Below, one piece after another: positions 1-8,851 of a DNA stretch of 64,000 nucleotides. This DNA is from Chitinophaga sedimenti (GTDB lineage Bacteria > Bacteroidota > Bacteroidia > Chitinophagales > Chitinophagaceae). Where the stretch lies: positions 124,001 through 188,000 of the forward strand of contig NZ_JAKUKA010000001.1 of the NCBI RefSeq assembly GCF_023156195.1. The letters run 5' to 3'. The position numbers and the translations under genes were made by a program. The first letter of the stretch is position 1. Every line of letters begins with the position of its first letter. A model generated the notes under the pieces. That model worked only from the letters and a program-made list of their open reading frames with translations. It searched no databases and was not told where the DNA came from.

Positions 1-57
1 ATAGCGATACCGCTGCTGAAGGGAGTGACCGACGGCGGCCCCATAGTACTACTATAG
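1..57 (+). other. Possible 3' tail of an upstream gene (window edge)
   Basis: Frame 1 is open from the window edge to a TAG at 55-57 and would encode 18 residues. A second plus frame stays open to a TAA near 112. Neither segment is long enough to recognise a family, so I can only say that an upstream gene may end here. Confidence 0.15.
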
Positions 58-138
58 CCGATTCCAATACTCAATCTGTAAAAGGTTGGATATGTGGGAA
101 AAGCGTAATAACTTATCGCCCCACATAAAAATGATACA

Positions 139-2273
139 ATGAAAAAATGCCTGATTGTGATGTTGGCCCTGTTACCCGCGGGCGCCATGTTGGCCCAGGA
201 GCGTATTTCCGTTAACACCGACCACCTGCAGCTGGTATTTGCCGTAGACAAAGGAAAAGTATACCAGAGTTACTTCGGTGAAGCACTGCAGCATCCGAAT
301 GACCTTTACAGCTGCCTGCCCGCCACGAAGCCTATATTGGCGCCGGCACCAGCAACCTGTTCGAACCAGCTATCCAGGCGCTGCATACCGATGGTAATCC
401 GTCGCTGGACCTCCGTTTCGCAGGAGCAGACGGCAGTGAAAAAGATGGCGTGTCTACCACCGTTATTAAATTAAAAGATCCGAAATATCCGTTTGAGGTG
501 GCGTTATACGTCGCCGCTTATAAACAGCAGGACGTGTTTAAAACCTGGACGGAAATCCGCCACCAGGAAAAAGGAAATGTGGTGCTGAGCAATTATGCGT
601 CCGCCATGTTGCATTTCGACCGGCAACATTACTTCCTTACGCAGTTTCACGGCGACTGGGCCGAGGAAATGAAGATGCAGGAAAGTGAACTTACCAGCGG
701 CATAAAGGTGCTGGACACTAAGCTGGGCACGCGTGCGGCCATGTATCAATCTCCATTTTTCATGCTATCGCTTAACAGACTTTCCACCGAAACGACTGGT
801 GAAGTGGTGGGCGGCACACTGGCCTGGACGGGCAATTTCCGCTTTGCATTTGAGCTGGACGAAGTGAATTCGCTCCGTGTGGTGGCAGGTATTAATCCTT
901 ATGCTTCTGCTTACACGCTGGCGCCGAATACCACGTTTACCACGCCTGGCTTCATATTCTCCTATTCCAACACGGGCCGCCACGACCTGAGCAACCGTTT
1001 GCAGCGCTGGGCCGCCAAATACGGCGTGCTTAACGGCGATAAACCCCGCGACGTGCTGCTCAACAACTGGGAAGCTACCTTCTTTGATTTTGATGAACCC
1101 AAACTCGCTACCCTGTTCGGCGAGGGGCACGACCTGGGCGCCGATATCTTTTTATTAGACGATGGCTGGTTCGCCAATAAATATCCCCGTAATGCAGACA
1201 ATGCCGGTCTGGGCGACTGGGAAGTGAATAAAAAGAAACTACCCAACGGAATCGGCAACCTCGTGAAAACCGCCGAGGGCAAAGGAATTAAGTTTGGCAT
1301 CTGGGTGGAGCCAGAAATGGTGAACCCTAAAAGTGAGCTGTATGAAAAACACCCCGACTGGGTACTGCAGCTGCAGAACCGGGAGGAGCATTATTACCGC
1401 AACCAACTGGTGCTGGACCTCATCAACCCCAAGGTGCAGGATTTCGTGTTCGGCGTGCTGGACAAATTACTCACGGAAAACCCGACCATCGCATATATCA
1501 AGTGGGATTGTAACCGGATGATCACAAACGCATATTCGCCTTACCTTAAAAATGACCAGTCGAAATTATACGTGGACTATGTGCGCGGTCTTTATAAAGT
1601 GCTGGACCGTGTGCGGGCAAAGTACCCGAGCCTGCCAATGATGCTCTGTTCCGGCGGTGGTGCGCGGGTAGACTATGGGGCACTGCCTTACTTCTCGGAG
1701 TTCTGGGCCAGCGATAATACCGATGGAGTAGAGCGGGTATACATGCAGTGGGGCTACAGCTATTTCTTTCCGTCCTTTACAGTGGCTGCCCACGTCACTT
1801 CCTGGGGCAAACAATCACTGAAATTCCGCACAGACGTGGCCATGATGGGCCGCCTGGGCTACGATATAGAACTGGATAAACTCTCCAAAGAGGAACTGGC
1901 ATTCAGCCGTAAAGCGGTGGCTACTTACAAAGCATTGCAACCGGTGATCGCACACGGTTCGTTGTACCGCCTCATTTCGCCGTACGAAGAAAACCGCGCG
2001 GTGCTGATGTATGTGGATGATCAGAAGTCCAGGGCTGTGCTGTTCTCTTACAACCTGCACACCCGTTACCGCGAAGACCTGCAACTGGTAAAGTTACAGG
2101 GGCTGGCGCCGGAAAAGCGTTACAGCATCCGGGAAATAAACCTGGAGGGTGATAAAGCGGTGTTAGGTGTGAATAACAAGGTGTATTCCGGCGATTTCCT
2201 GATGAAGCAGGGGATAGGGGTGTCGCATTGGGATCCGTTGAAGAGCGTGGTGCTGGAGATTACAGCGGAGTAG
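139..2273 (+). CDS. Alpha-galactosidase, glycoside hydrolase family 36 (one frameshift)
   Basis: Releases terminal alpha-linked galactose from oligosaccharides such as melibiose or raffinose, probably in the periplasm. The ATG at 139 opens a signal peptide ending in the AMLAQE region. About 711 residues are encoded once the frame is repaired, close to the usual GH36 length. The GH36 nucleophile motif KWDCNR is present (Asp codon 1506-1508), and the acid/base motif SDNTD follows (Asp codon 1713-1715). A GIWVEPEMVN stretch typical of the family lies before the nucleophile. The reading frame changes by one base between about 303 and 327, after residue 57. The downstream frame is open across the break, which points to a single missing base. 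No SusCD pair adjoins it, so its substrate context is not shown by neighbours. Confidence 0.9.
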
Positions 2274-2282
2274 ATATTTTAG

Positions 2283-2371
2283 GGGCTGACCAAAAAGTAA
2301 TGGTCAGCCCTAATTTATTCGGGTTCGTTTATACGATTTTCAAAGCCTTCATTTTACTTTTTGGTCAGCCC
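2283..2371. terminator. Shared terminator region with alternative hairpins between convergent genes
   Basis: A 9-bp perfect stem (2283-2291 with 2302-2310) follows the alpha-galactosidase stop. The same left arm, extended to 17 bases (2283-2299), also pairs perfectly with 2355-2371. Only one of the two hairpins can form at a time. The distal arm is followed by a T-run on the plus strand. The region separates two convergent genes, so it probably ends transcripts from both sides. Confidence 0.65.
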
Positions 2372-2376
2372 ATTTT

Positions 2377-3072
2377 TTATGCTGTCTTAGCAAAATCCTT
2401 CCCCGCTACTTCCCTGATCTCCCTAACCCCCAACACCGCCTCCGGAAACCCGTGCCGCACACAATTGATCATTGCTAATCCCAACTCCCGCAACGTTCCA
2501 AATCCACCAGGCGCCAGTTTGCGCATCACCGGGAACAGCCAGTTCACATATTTATAAAAGGAAAGCGCGTTCTTTAATCCGGGTGTCGGTTTCATAAAAC
2601 CCGGGCGGAACAGGTACACCTGCCGGAAGGGCAGTTTCCGCAGATCGTTTTCGGTTTTCCCCTTTACCCGCGCCCACATGCTGCGGCCTTCTTCGGAGCT
2701 GTCTGTACCCGCCCCGGATACATAACAAAAAGTCATATCCGGGTTTTGTTGTACGAGCACGCCGGCTACGTGCAGGGTGAGTACGTAGGTTTTTTCATAA
2801 TACTCAGGTTCCTTCATACCAATAGAAGATACGCCCAGGCAGAAAAAGCAGGCATTGTAACCCGTCAGTTGCGAGGCGATAGGCGATATATCGTAAAAAT
2901 TCGTATGAATGATTTCACGGAGTTTGGGGTGCGAAATACCACATGGCCGCCTGTTAATCACTAGTACTTTTTCCACTTCGGGATGTTGCAGGCACTCGTG
3001 TAAAACACCTTCGCCTACCATGCCGGTGGCGCCAGTAATAATGGCGCGTATCTTTGTGTGAATAGGGTTCAT
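2377..3072 (-). CDS. NAD(P)-binding atypical short-chain dehydrogenase / epimerase-like protein
   Basis: Predicted cytoplasmic Rossmann-fold protein of about 231 residues. The glycine-rich nucleotide motif TGATGMVGEG starts about 12 residues from the N-terminus, and a CFFCLGVSS strand follows near residue 75. This resembles the HTATIP2/YwnB-like NAD-binding group that often lacks a classical catalytic tetrad. I chose the ATG at 3070-3072, because a purine-rich CAGGG lies just before it. An in-frame ATG 12 codons upstream would add a stretch before the Rossmann strand that has no expected role. The gene is convergent with the alpha-galactosidase and stands alone. The substrate cannot be told from sequence. 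Confidence 0.75.
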   Translation of the reverse strand: MNPIHTKIRAIITGATGMVGEGVLHECLQHPEVEKVLVINRRPCGISHPKLREIIHTNFYDISPIASQLTGYNACFFCLGVSSIGMKEPEYYEKTYVLTLHVAGVLVQQNPDMTFCYVSGAGTDSSEEGRSMWARVKGKTENDLRKLPFRQVYLFRPGFMKPTPGLKNALSFYKYVNWLFPVMRKLAPGGFGTLRELGLAMINCVRHGFPEAVLGVREIREVAGKDFAKTA

Positions 3073-3232
3073 ATCCCTGAAGTTACGTGCTTCTTTCCAC
3101 TCCTGCAAACGGCTGTCTGTGGCTACTCCGCTGGCATGTTGTTTGATAAACTGTTAAAAGTTTGTCAAGGCTTTCAAAGTATGATAAACATCATGTATTT
3201 TCGATGAAAAGCCCGGTATTTTTACATCACTA

Positions 3233-3571
3233 ATGAAAAGGTTAATATCCATATTATTATTGTTCATCTACCTGCCCCTCAGTTATAGTACCGGGGTGCA
3301 GGCGGCTGCAACGTATTGCGGGAGTTCCCTGCAATTAGATGTGGAAAATACCGGCGGGAAAGAAGAAGAAAGGACAGGCACAGAGACCATCAGCAACGAA
3401 CAGGTGCAGCAGCAGCTGAAGCTCGTTAAGAAGACACAATCCACTGCAGCCGCCACTATTGTCGTGCGTAACGAAGCAGGCATAGTTGGCGAAACTATTG
3501 GGCGCATCTCAAGGCCCGTTATCCTCCCGCAAGCGCCGCTCTACATCTGGCATTGCGTTTACCGGTTATAG
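3233..3571 (+). CDS. Small secreted hypothetical protein
   Basis: A 112-residue protein with a clear signal peptide (MKRLISILLLFIYLPLSYS) followed by a Cys-containing TYCG segment and an acidic, Glu-rich middle. The C-terminal half contains an IVGETIGRISRPV stretch and ends WHCVYRL. I do not recognise the family. The two cysteines could form a disulfide after export. The gene is divergent from the NAD-binding protein, with a 160-bp AT-rich spacer that must hold both promoters. Confidence 0.55.
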   Translation: MKRLISILLLFIYLPLSYSTGVQAAATYCGSSLQLDVENTGGKEEERTGTETISNEQVQQQLKLVKKTQSTAAATIVVRNEAGIVGETIGRISRPVILPQAPLYIWHCVYRL

Positions 3572-3646
3572 TATCCCCACTATCTCCCGTCATGTTACCT
3601 GCATGGCGCGTATCAATTCTTGTTTGATTATCAAAAATTTATCGCA

Positions 3647-4219
3647 ATGAAAAAAGGAATCTTCGCGGCAGCGACGATCGCTGCTATGTTCACTGGTACA
3701 ACCGTAATGGCTCAAACCGGCAATGGTATCTATATGACCCAACAGGACTATACCGCCAAAACCGCCGTGAGCAAGGATAAAATTCAGGCCGAACCGCTGT
3801 TTCAACACTCGAAATTTAAAGCGGTGAAAGACGGCGAAACCAAAACTTTCGATAAGAATGAAGTATTCGGCTATCGTGAAAATGGCCAGGACTACCGCTT
3901 CGTGAACAACGGCGCGTACAAAATTTTAGATAACGATCAGTTCCTGCTCTACAGCCGTTTCGAGCATATTAAAAATGGTAAGGAGCAAACCCGTGAAACC
4001 CGCTATTATTTCAGCGTTGAGCCTGGCAGCAAATTGATGCCGCTCACCAAAGCCAACCTGAAACAGGCTTTCCCGGAAAATAAATCGTTCCACGACCTGC
4101 TGGACCTCCAGTTCCGCAGCGACAAGGAACTTACAGCCTATGACAGCTTTCACAAACAGTACAAGGTGAAATCGTTGTACAACACCGCCCAGCGCGGGTT
4201 GCAGGCCATCAATTTATAA
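3647..4219 (+). CDS. Secreted hypothetical protein
   Basis: About 190 residues starting at the ATG at 3647, which begins a lysine-led signal peptide (MKKGIFAAATIAAMF) with cleavage likely after TVMAQ. The open frame reaches further upstream, but the extra nine residues would precede the signal peptide, so they are unlikely. The mature part is hydrophilic and rich in Lys, Phe and Tyr, with FRSDKELTAYDSFHKQY near the end. No catalytic motif or membrane segment is visible. I do not recognise a family. A strong rho-independent terminator follows. Confidence 0.6.
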   Translation: MKKGIFAAATIAAMFTGTTVMAQTGNGIYMTQQDYTAKTAVSKDKIQAEPLFQHSKFKAVKDGETKTFDKNEVFGYRENGQDYRFVNNGAYKILDNDQFLLYSRFEHIKNGKEQTRETRYYFSVEPGSKLMPLTKANLKQAFPENKSFHDLLDLQFRSDKELTAYDSFHKQYKVKSLYNTAQRGLQAINL

Positions 4220-4254
4220 ACCACAGTTGTTGTTTTTAGTATAAAGAGCGATAT

Positions 4255-4287
4255 CGGGCTGTCCTTTTGGACGGCCCCGTTTTTTTT
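4255..4287 (+). terminator. Rho-independent terminator
   Basis: A GC-rich stem (GGGCTGTCC with GGACGGCCC, one G-U pair) around a TTTT loop is followed by a run of T. It lies 36 bp after the secreted hypothetical gene and ends its transcript. Confidence 0.85.
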
Positions 4288-4360
4288 GCACCAGCTCAAC
4301 AGCAGCGCGCCTTTGTACGATTGTGTTATGCCATTAATATTTATCCCCTTAAATTTAGGT

Positions 4361-5011
4361 ATGATAAAGGCCTTCCTCTTCGACTTTAACGGCACCATGA
4401 TCAACGACATGGAATATCACACCATTGCCTGGTTCGATATCATCACGCGCGAACTACAGCATAAGATATCACGCGAGGCGGTGAGGAACGAGATGTATGG
4501 TAAAAACAACGATGTACTTAACCGCATCTTTGGCCATGCGCATTTCAGCGAAGAAGAAATGAACCGCATCTCGCTGGAAAAGGAACGCCGTTACGGAGGC
4601 TTACGAACCCTATGTAGCGTGGATTCCCGGTCTGGCCCATTTCCCGGATACTGCGCACCTTAAAGGCATGAAAATGGCTATTGGCTCCGCCACGCTCACC
4701 TCCAATATTCTCTACATCCTTAAAAAGCTGAATGCCGGCGACTATTTCCGCGCCGTGATCAGCGCCGATGATGTAGAGCACAGCAAACCGCATCCCGAAA
4801 CCTTTCTCCGCGCCGCCGAGGCGCTGGACGTACCCCCGGAGAATGCCCGGTGTTCGAAGACAGTCCCAAAGGGGTAGAGGCCGCCGAACGGGCAGGGATG
4901 AACGCAGTGGTCATCACTACCATGCATGAGCGGGAGGAGTTTAGGGGCTTCCACAACATTCTCCGTTTCATTAAGGATTATAACGATCCGTTTATCGCAT
5001 CCCTGGTATAA
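4361..5011 (+). CDS. HAD-superfamily hydrolase, beta-phosphoglucomutase-like (two frameshifts)
   Basis: A cytoplasmic HAD phosphatase/mutase-like protein of about 216 residues after repair. Motif I reads FDFNGTMIND, a helical cap of the subfamily I type follows, then IGSATLTSN (motif II region), a lysine in the SKPHPETF segment (motif III), and FEDSPKGVEAA (motif IV). Motif I has Asn where most family members have the second Asp (DxD), the residue that acts as general acid/base. The frame changes near 4590-4600 and again near 4845. All three segments read through with family-typical sequence. The terminator just upstream separates it from the preceding gene. Confidence 0.8.
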
Positions 5012-5113
5012 TTCCGGTTTTTATTTACCGTCCGCCACAAAAAGATAGTTTTATGCAATCGATTTACTAATTTAGGATTAAACAGTAAAACCCTTATTCA
5101 ACCACGTTATACA

Positions 5114-7066
5114 ATGAAAGGTCGTAAGCACTCCCTGCTCCCGGTGTTATGCCTGGCTGCCCCAATTTGGCTGGCCGCCCAGATCACGCCGCGTAATTTA
5201 CTGCAGCGTTTTTCTCCCGAAACAGTGTCTGCTTCGCTGATCCCGCGCGAACAATGGAAACCGTTTCCCAATACACCCGAAGCCTGGAAGGGCTACCTGC
5301 CCGACAGTGTGCTCGATCAAATGGTAAAAGCGGGAGAGAGCTGGCTGAAAAAGGACTTCAAGGATATTCCCGCTTCCGTGGCCATCGAGTTTACCCGTAA
5401 TGGTAACCGCAGCCGGTACGAGGCGCTCTCATTTCCGAAACGCAAACAGCTCTGGGATCTCATGCTCGCGGAATCCATCGAGGGCAAGGGCCGTTTCTCC
5501 AATGATATCATGAACGGGGTATGGTCTATTTGTGAAGAGTCATTCTGGGGCGCTACCGCACACCTGGGCGGACAAAAAGGCGGTAATGGTCTCGCCAACG
5601 TCGAAGATCCCATCGTTGACCTCTTCGCCGCCGAAACAGCCTCTATGCTGGCCTGGACGGATTACTTTGCCGGCGCCAGTCTCGATAAGTCATCCAAGTT
5701 CCTGCGCCCGCGCATTTATTATGAAGTAAACCGCCGCGTATTAAAACCAATGATGACGGCTAAATACGGCTACCTCGGAATCGGTAATCCCAACGCGGTG
5801 CTCAACAACTGGGCGCCCTGGGTGATCAGCAATTATCTTACCGCCAGCCTGCTGCTCGATAAGGACGAAAAACTGCGTGCAGAAGCCGTGGTGCGCTCCA
5901 TGAAAGTAACCGATCACTATATCAATGGTTTGGGCGTGGATGGCAGCTGCGACGAAGGGCCCAGCTATTGGTTCGCCGCAGGCGGCTGCGTGATCGATGT
6001 GCTCAACCTGCTCGACGATGCCACCGGCGGCAAAGTAAATATTTACAAAGAAGATATCATTCAGAAAATGACGTCTTACATCTATAAAACCCACATCCGC
6101 AACGATTACTTCGTAAACGTAGCCGATGCGCCCGCACAAACAAAACCCGACGGACTCCTGTTGTTCCGCATCGGCAAAGACCTGGGGGATGATAAGATGA
6201 AAAACTTCGGCGCATGGGCATACAATGCATATGGTAAAGTTGCCAACAAAAGTGGCAGCGGTAATCAGAACCAATGGCATTGCATGCGTGCCCTTTACAA
6301 TATGGGCGCACTCAAAGAATGTGCAGCAACACCGGGAGCGCAGCCCAATGTAAAAGAGGTATGGCTCAGCGACGTGCAACTCATGGCTGCCCGCGATGGC
6401 GAAAAATATTATTTAGCCACGCACGGCGGACACAACGCCGAAAGCCACAACCACAACGACGTAGGCGACTTCATCGTATACGCGTATGGCCAGCCGCTGA
6501 TCATCGACGTGGGCCGTGGTACCTATACCGCCAGAACATTTTCTTCCGCACGCTATGAACTATGGTTCAATACTTCTCCCTATCACAACCTGCCTACGAT
6601 TAACGGTATCGAACAACAGGCCGGGCGTAAGTTTGAGGCGACAGATGTAAAATACGAAGGTGGCAAATCGCCCGCCTTAAATATGCATATCGAAAACGCT
6701 TATCCTAAAGAAACCGGCCTTAAATTCTGGCAGCGCAGTGTAAAACTGGAGCGTGGCAAAGGCGTGGTGATCGCCGATAATTATAGTGCAGATGCACCTT
6801 TAAAGAGCCTGACACAAACGTTCATGACCACCTGCGATATTGCATCGCCATCTCCCGGAAAAATAACGTTAACGCTGCCGGACGGTAAAACGGCCGAGCT
6901 GTTGTACGATGGTAACTACTGGGAAGCCGCACAGGAAGTGATTCCACTGAAAACGGCCGAGGATGAGGTGTTTAAAACCGCATGGGATAGCAGGCCGATA
7001 AAACGAATTCTGCTAACGGCGAAGAAGCCGGGGCAGCAAGGGAAGTTCACCTATACGATCAGATAA
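5114..7066 (+). CDS. Heparinase II/III-like polysaccharide lyase, secreted
   Basis: A 650-residue exported protein: signal peptide to about residue 22, then a long alpha/alpha-barrel-like helical domain (residues 60-370) including a DGSCDEGPSYW segment. From about residue 385 a beta-rich domain follows, with HGGHNAESHNHNDVGDF near residues 437-453, the His/Asn-rich stretch characteristic of heparinase II and related lyases. These enzymes cleave uronate-containing glycans by beta-elimination. The exact substrate (heparan-type, alginate-like or other) cannot be assigned from sequence. The gene is unbroken and is followed by a strong hairpin terminator. Confidence 0.85.
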   Translation: MKGRKHSLLPVLCLAAPIWLAAQITPRNLLQRFSPETVSASLIPREQWKPFPNTPEAWKGYLPDSVLDQMVKAGESWLKKDFKDIPASVAIEFTRNGNRSRYEALSFPKRKQLWDLMLAESIEGKGRFSNDIMNGVWSICEESFWGATAHLGGQKGGNGLANVEDPIVDLFAAETASMLAWTDYFAGASLDKSSKFLRPRIYYEVNRRVLKPMMTAKYGYLGIGNPNAVLNNWAPWVISNYLTASLLLDKDEKLRAEAVVRSMKVTDHYINGLGVDGSCDEGPSYWFAAGGCVIDVLNLLDDATGGKVNIYKEDIIQKMTSYIYKTHIRNDYFVNVADAPAQTKPDGLLLFRIGKDLGDDKMKNFGAWAYNAYGKVANKSGSGNQNQWHCMRALYNMGALKECAATPGAQPNVKEVWLSDVQLMAARDGEKYYLATHGGHNAESHNHNDVGDFIVYAYGQPLIIDVGRGTYTARTFSSARYELWFNTSPYHNLPTINGIEQQAGRKFEATDVKYEGGKSPALNMHIENAYPKETGLKFWQRSVKLERGKGVVIADNYSADAPLKSLTQTFMTTCDIASPSPGKITLTLPDGKTAELLYDGNYWEAAQEVIPLKTAEDEVFKTAWDSRPIKRILLTAKKPGQQGKFTYTIR

Positions 7067-7092
7067 ATTCTTTGTTGTAAATTGAAGGAAAG

Positions 7093-7133
7093 CAAGTCGT
7101 CCGTCCGCTGATGCGGCGGACGCTTGTGTTTTT
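7093..7133 (+). terminator. Rho-independent terminator after the lyase
   Basis: The 7-bp GC stem CGTCCGC (7102-7108) pairs with GCGGACG (7116-7122). It is flanked by CAAG/CTTG, which extends the stem imperfectly, and a T-run follows. Confidence 0.85.
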
Positions 7134-7155
7134 AGGCACAACCGATAGTGGAAGT

Positions 7156-7232
7156 ATTTCACTTTTTGTGCAATAATGCGTGTTATTTCACTTTTTGTGA
7201 AATGGGCGTCATTATTTCACTTTTTGTGAAAT
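7156..7232. repeat. Three 19-bp palindromes at exact 29-bp spacing (candidate operator array)
   Basis: Copies lie at 7156-7174, 7185-7203 and 7214-7232, each separated by 10 bp. Copies 2 and 3 are identical: ATTTCACTTTTTGTGAAAT, with 7-bp perfect inverted arms around TTTTT. Copy 1 has one change in the right arm. The third copy overlaps the -33 element of the putative SatD promoter. The most likely role is binding of a dimeric regulator. The SatD protein itself has a helix-turn-helix-like C-terminus and is a natural candidate. Confidence 0.75.
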
Positions 7233-7257
7233 GGGTGAAGATATTTTTATATATTTG
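7223..7257 (+). promoter_or_regulatory. Bacteroidota-type promoter for the SatD gene
   Basis: TTTG at 7223-7226 and TATATTTG (matches TAnnTTTG) at 7250-7257, with 23 bp between them, at the upper end of the known range for this phylum. The predicted transcription start falls close to the ATG at 7265, so the message may be nearly leaderless. The third palindrome covers the -33 element, which suggests repression. Confidence 0.55.
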
Positions 7258-7264
7258 TAGTGAT

Positions 7265-7908
7265 ATGAAACGTAACCTACATTTCATCCTTATGGCTGAT
7301 ATAATAAGCAGCCGTCAAACATCACAGGCAAAACTAATGGATGATTTTAAGAAAATTGTCCACGCAGTGAATACTAGTGCGAAAGAAAGCATTCTTTCAC
7401 CGCTTACTATCACGCTCGGGGATGAGTTTCAGGGGTGCCCAGCGATCTGCTATCCGCGCTGAAGGTTATTGTTGAACTGGAGGAGCAAATGATAGCGAGA
7501 GACGCCCGGTTCAAACTCAGATATGTTGTTTTTGAAGGACGGATTGAAACGAAAATTAATCCGGCTGTTGCACATGAAATGCTTGGCCCCGGGTTAACAG
7601 AAGCCCGTAATTTGCTCGGAGAGCTGAAAAACTCAAATGACAGGTTTCACGTTAATATAACGGACATCAAAAAATCGGCAGTCCTGAATGACGCATTTCG
7701 TATCTATCAAGGAATAGTAGACGGTTGGCAGGCGGACAAGGACTATGAGATTGTGACCTCTTTTCTGGAGCTTGGCGACTACAAAATGGTCGCCGATAAA
7801 TTAAACAGGGACCGGTCATTGATGTGGAAAAGAGAGCGCAGCCAAAATATCAAAGAATATGTGTCTCTTAAAAATATAATATCATATCTCGCATTAAGTC
7901 ATGTGTAA
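7265..7908 (+). CDS. SatD-family protein with C-terminal HTH (one frameshift)
   Basis: About 215 residues after repair. The N-terminus (ILMADIISSRQTSQ, then LTITLGDEFQG) is characteristic of the SatD family, named after the secretion and acid tolerance operon of Streptococcus mutans; its biochemical role is not established. The C-terminus (from about residue 165, DYKMVADKLNRDRSLMWKRE) looks like a helix-turn-helix, so DNA binding is plausible. The break is at 7432-7435, where adding one G to a run of four gives DEFQGVPSDLLSA. Three palindromes precede it. The next gene overlaps by 8 bp, implying translational coupling. I infer that SatD controls its own operon. That is not shown. Confidence 0.8.
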
Positions 7909-8284
7909 GTTTGTTACGTTATTGGTCATTTATCTGGTGTCAGAGGTTATTTTAGCTTTTATCTTCTCCGCGATTGCCCAGTTGTACTACAAAGAAATCG
8001 CTAACAAAGGGAAGGGAATTGATTTTAAATCCGTTTTGAAGGGAATATTCGAACGTGTTTTTCTGGCAGTATCGTTGATTAACAACCTGCCTCATGCCCT
8101 TACCTTTTTTAGTGCACTGAAACTTGCGACCCGGCTGAAACATGATGAGCCGGATAAAGAACATAATAAGTTCAATGACTATTACCTCGTTGGAAATCTC
8201 GCGTCAGTACTGGTCGCAATCATATACTCCTGGTTATATCTTAATTTCGACACAATAGAACTTTTCCGGAGGATCTGCGGCTAA
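7901..8284 (+). CDS. Small membrane protein coupled to SatD
   Basis: A 127-residue protein with an N-terminal membrane segment (residues 4-26), a possible central one (50-75) and a C-terminal one (96-115). A charged cytoplasmic-type loop HDEPDKEHNKFNDYY lies between. The ATG at 7901 lies inside the last codons of the SatD gene (ATGTGTAA overlap), which strongly suggests the two proteins are made together. I do not recognise a named family. SatD genes commonly have a small integral membrane partner, and this fits that pattern. Confidence 0.7.
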   Translation: MCKFVTLLVIYLVSEVILAFIFSAIAQLYYKEIANKGKGIDFKSVLKGIFERVFLAVSLINNLPHALTFFSALKLATRLKHDEPDKEHNKFNDYYLVGNLASVLVAIIYSWLYLNFDTIELFRRICG

Positions 8285-8390
8285 AGGAAATAGCGAACTA
8301 AATTCTAATGATTGAATCCCCTACATCCCTACCCAACGCTTCGAACTGCACGGCCGCGACTACCCACCCGATTTGGTAACTTTGATGCAC

Positions 8391-8848
8391 ATGAACGAAA
8401 CATCTTTTATCCCTTCTGTACGATTTGACCGCGATAAGTCAACACATAGAACTTCAGCGCTCTCGTTTTTATGGTCATGCTCGGAGCAACGCCGGTGATC
8501 GTATCTAAATTCGGTGTTTTGCATATAGCTACGCTCAATACAGTGTTTTTTTTCTTTTGTTCCTGTTATGCGTTATTTCATAGCTTCCGGGAAAGGAAAG
8601 GGCTTGCATTTAACGAAGATGGAATTTCCTATAATTCATCATTTATCGCCTGGGCCGACATCTCCGCCTATTATTTTTACGAATTAAATGATGCGGATGG
8701 CGATACCTTCTACTATATGGGGCTACGGCCGAAAGATGGAACCAGGGATATTGCGATTATGTTAAATGATCTGGACTATGAAGGTGAAATGAAAGATCAC
8801 ATCCGCCCGTTTACAGAAGCATACGGTGTACCGATCGGTAACAGCTAA
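8391..8848 (+). CDS. Small membrane protein, paralogue of the next gene (one frameshift)
   Basis: I place the start at the ATG at 8391 (MNETSFIPSVRFDRDK). The frame then shifts near 8450 into the frame that carries two membrane segments (FMVMLGATPVIVSKFGVL and HIATLNTVFFFFCSCYALF). A soluble C-terminal domain with GISYNSSFIAWADISAYYF follows and ends EAYGVPIGNS. The layout of two membrane helices, a beta-rich domain with a W-x-D-I-x-x-Y motif and a terminal VP segment matches the following gene, so these are tandem paralogues. This is similar in style to STM3941-like proteins of unknown function. The 100 bp upstream (8285-8390) holds no recognisable gene. Confidence 0.6.
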
Positions 8849-8851
8849 TTC

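Noticed and set aside
2377..3108. Longer start of the NAD-binding protein at 3108
   Set aside because: The added 12 residues lie before the Rossmann strand and the internal ATG at 3072 has a better upstream purine stretch.
7156..7232. Short CRISPR-like array (three repeats, constant spacing)
   Set aside because: Repeats are only 19 bp, spacers only 10 bp, there are no cas genes, and the units overlap a promoter. An operator array fits far better.
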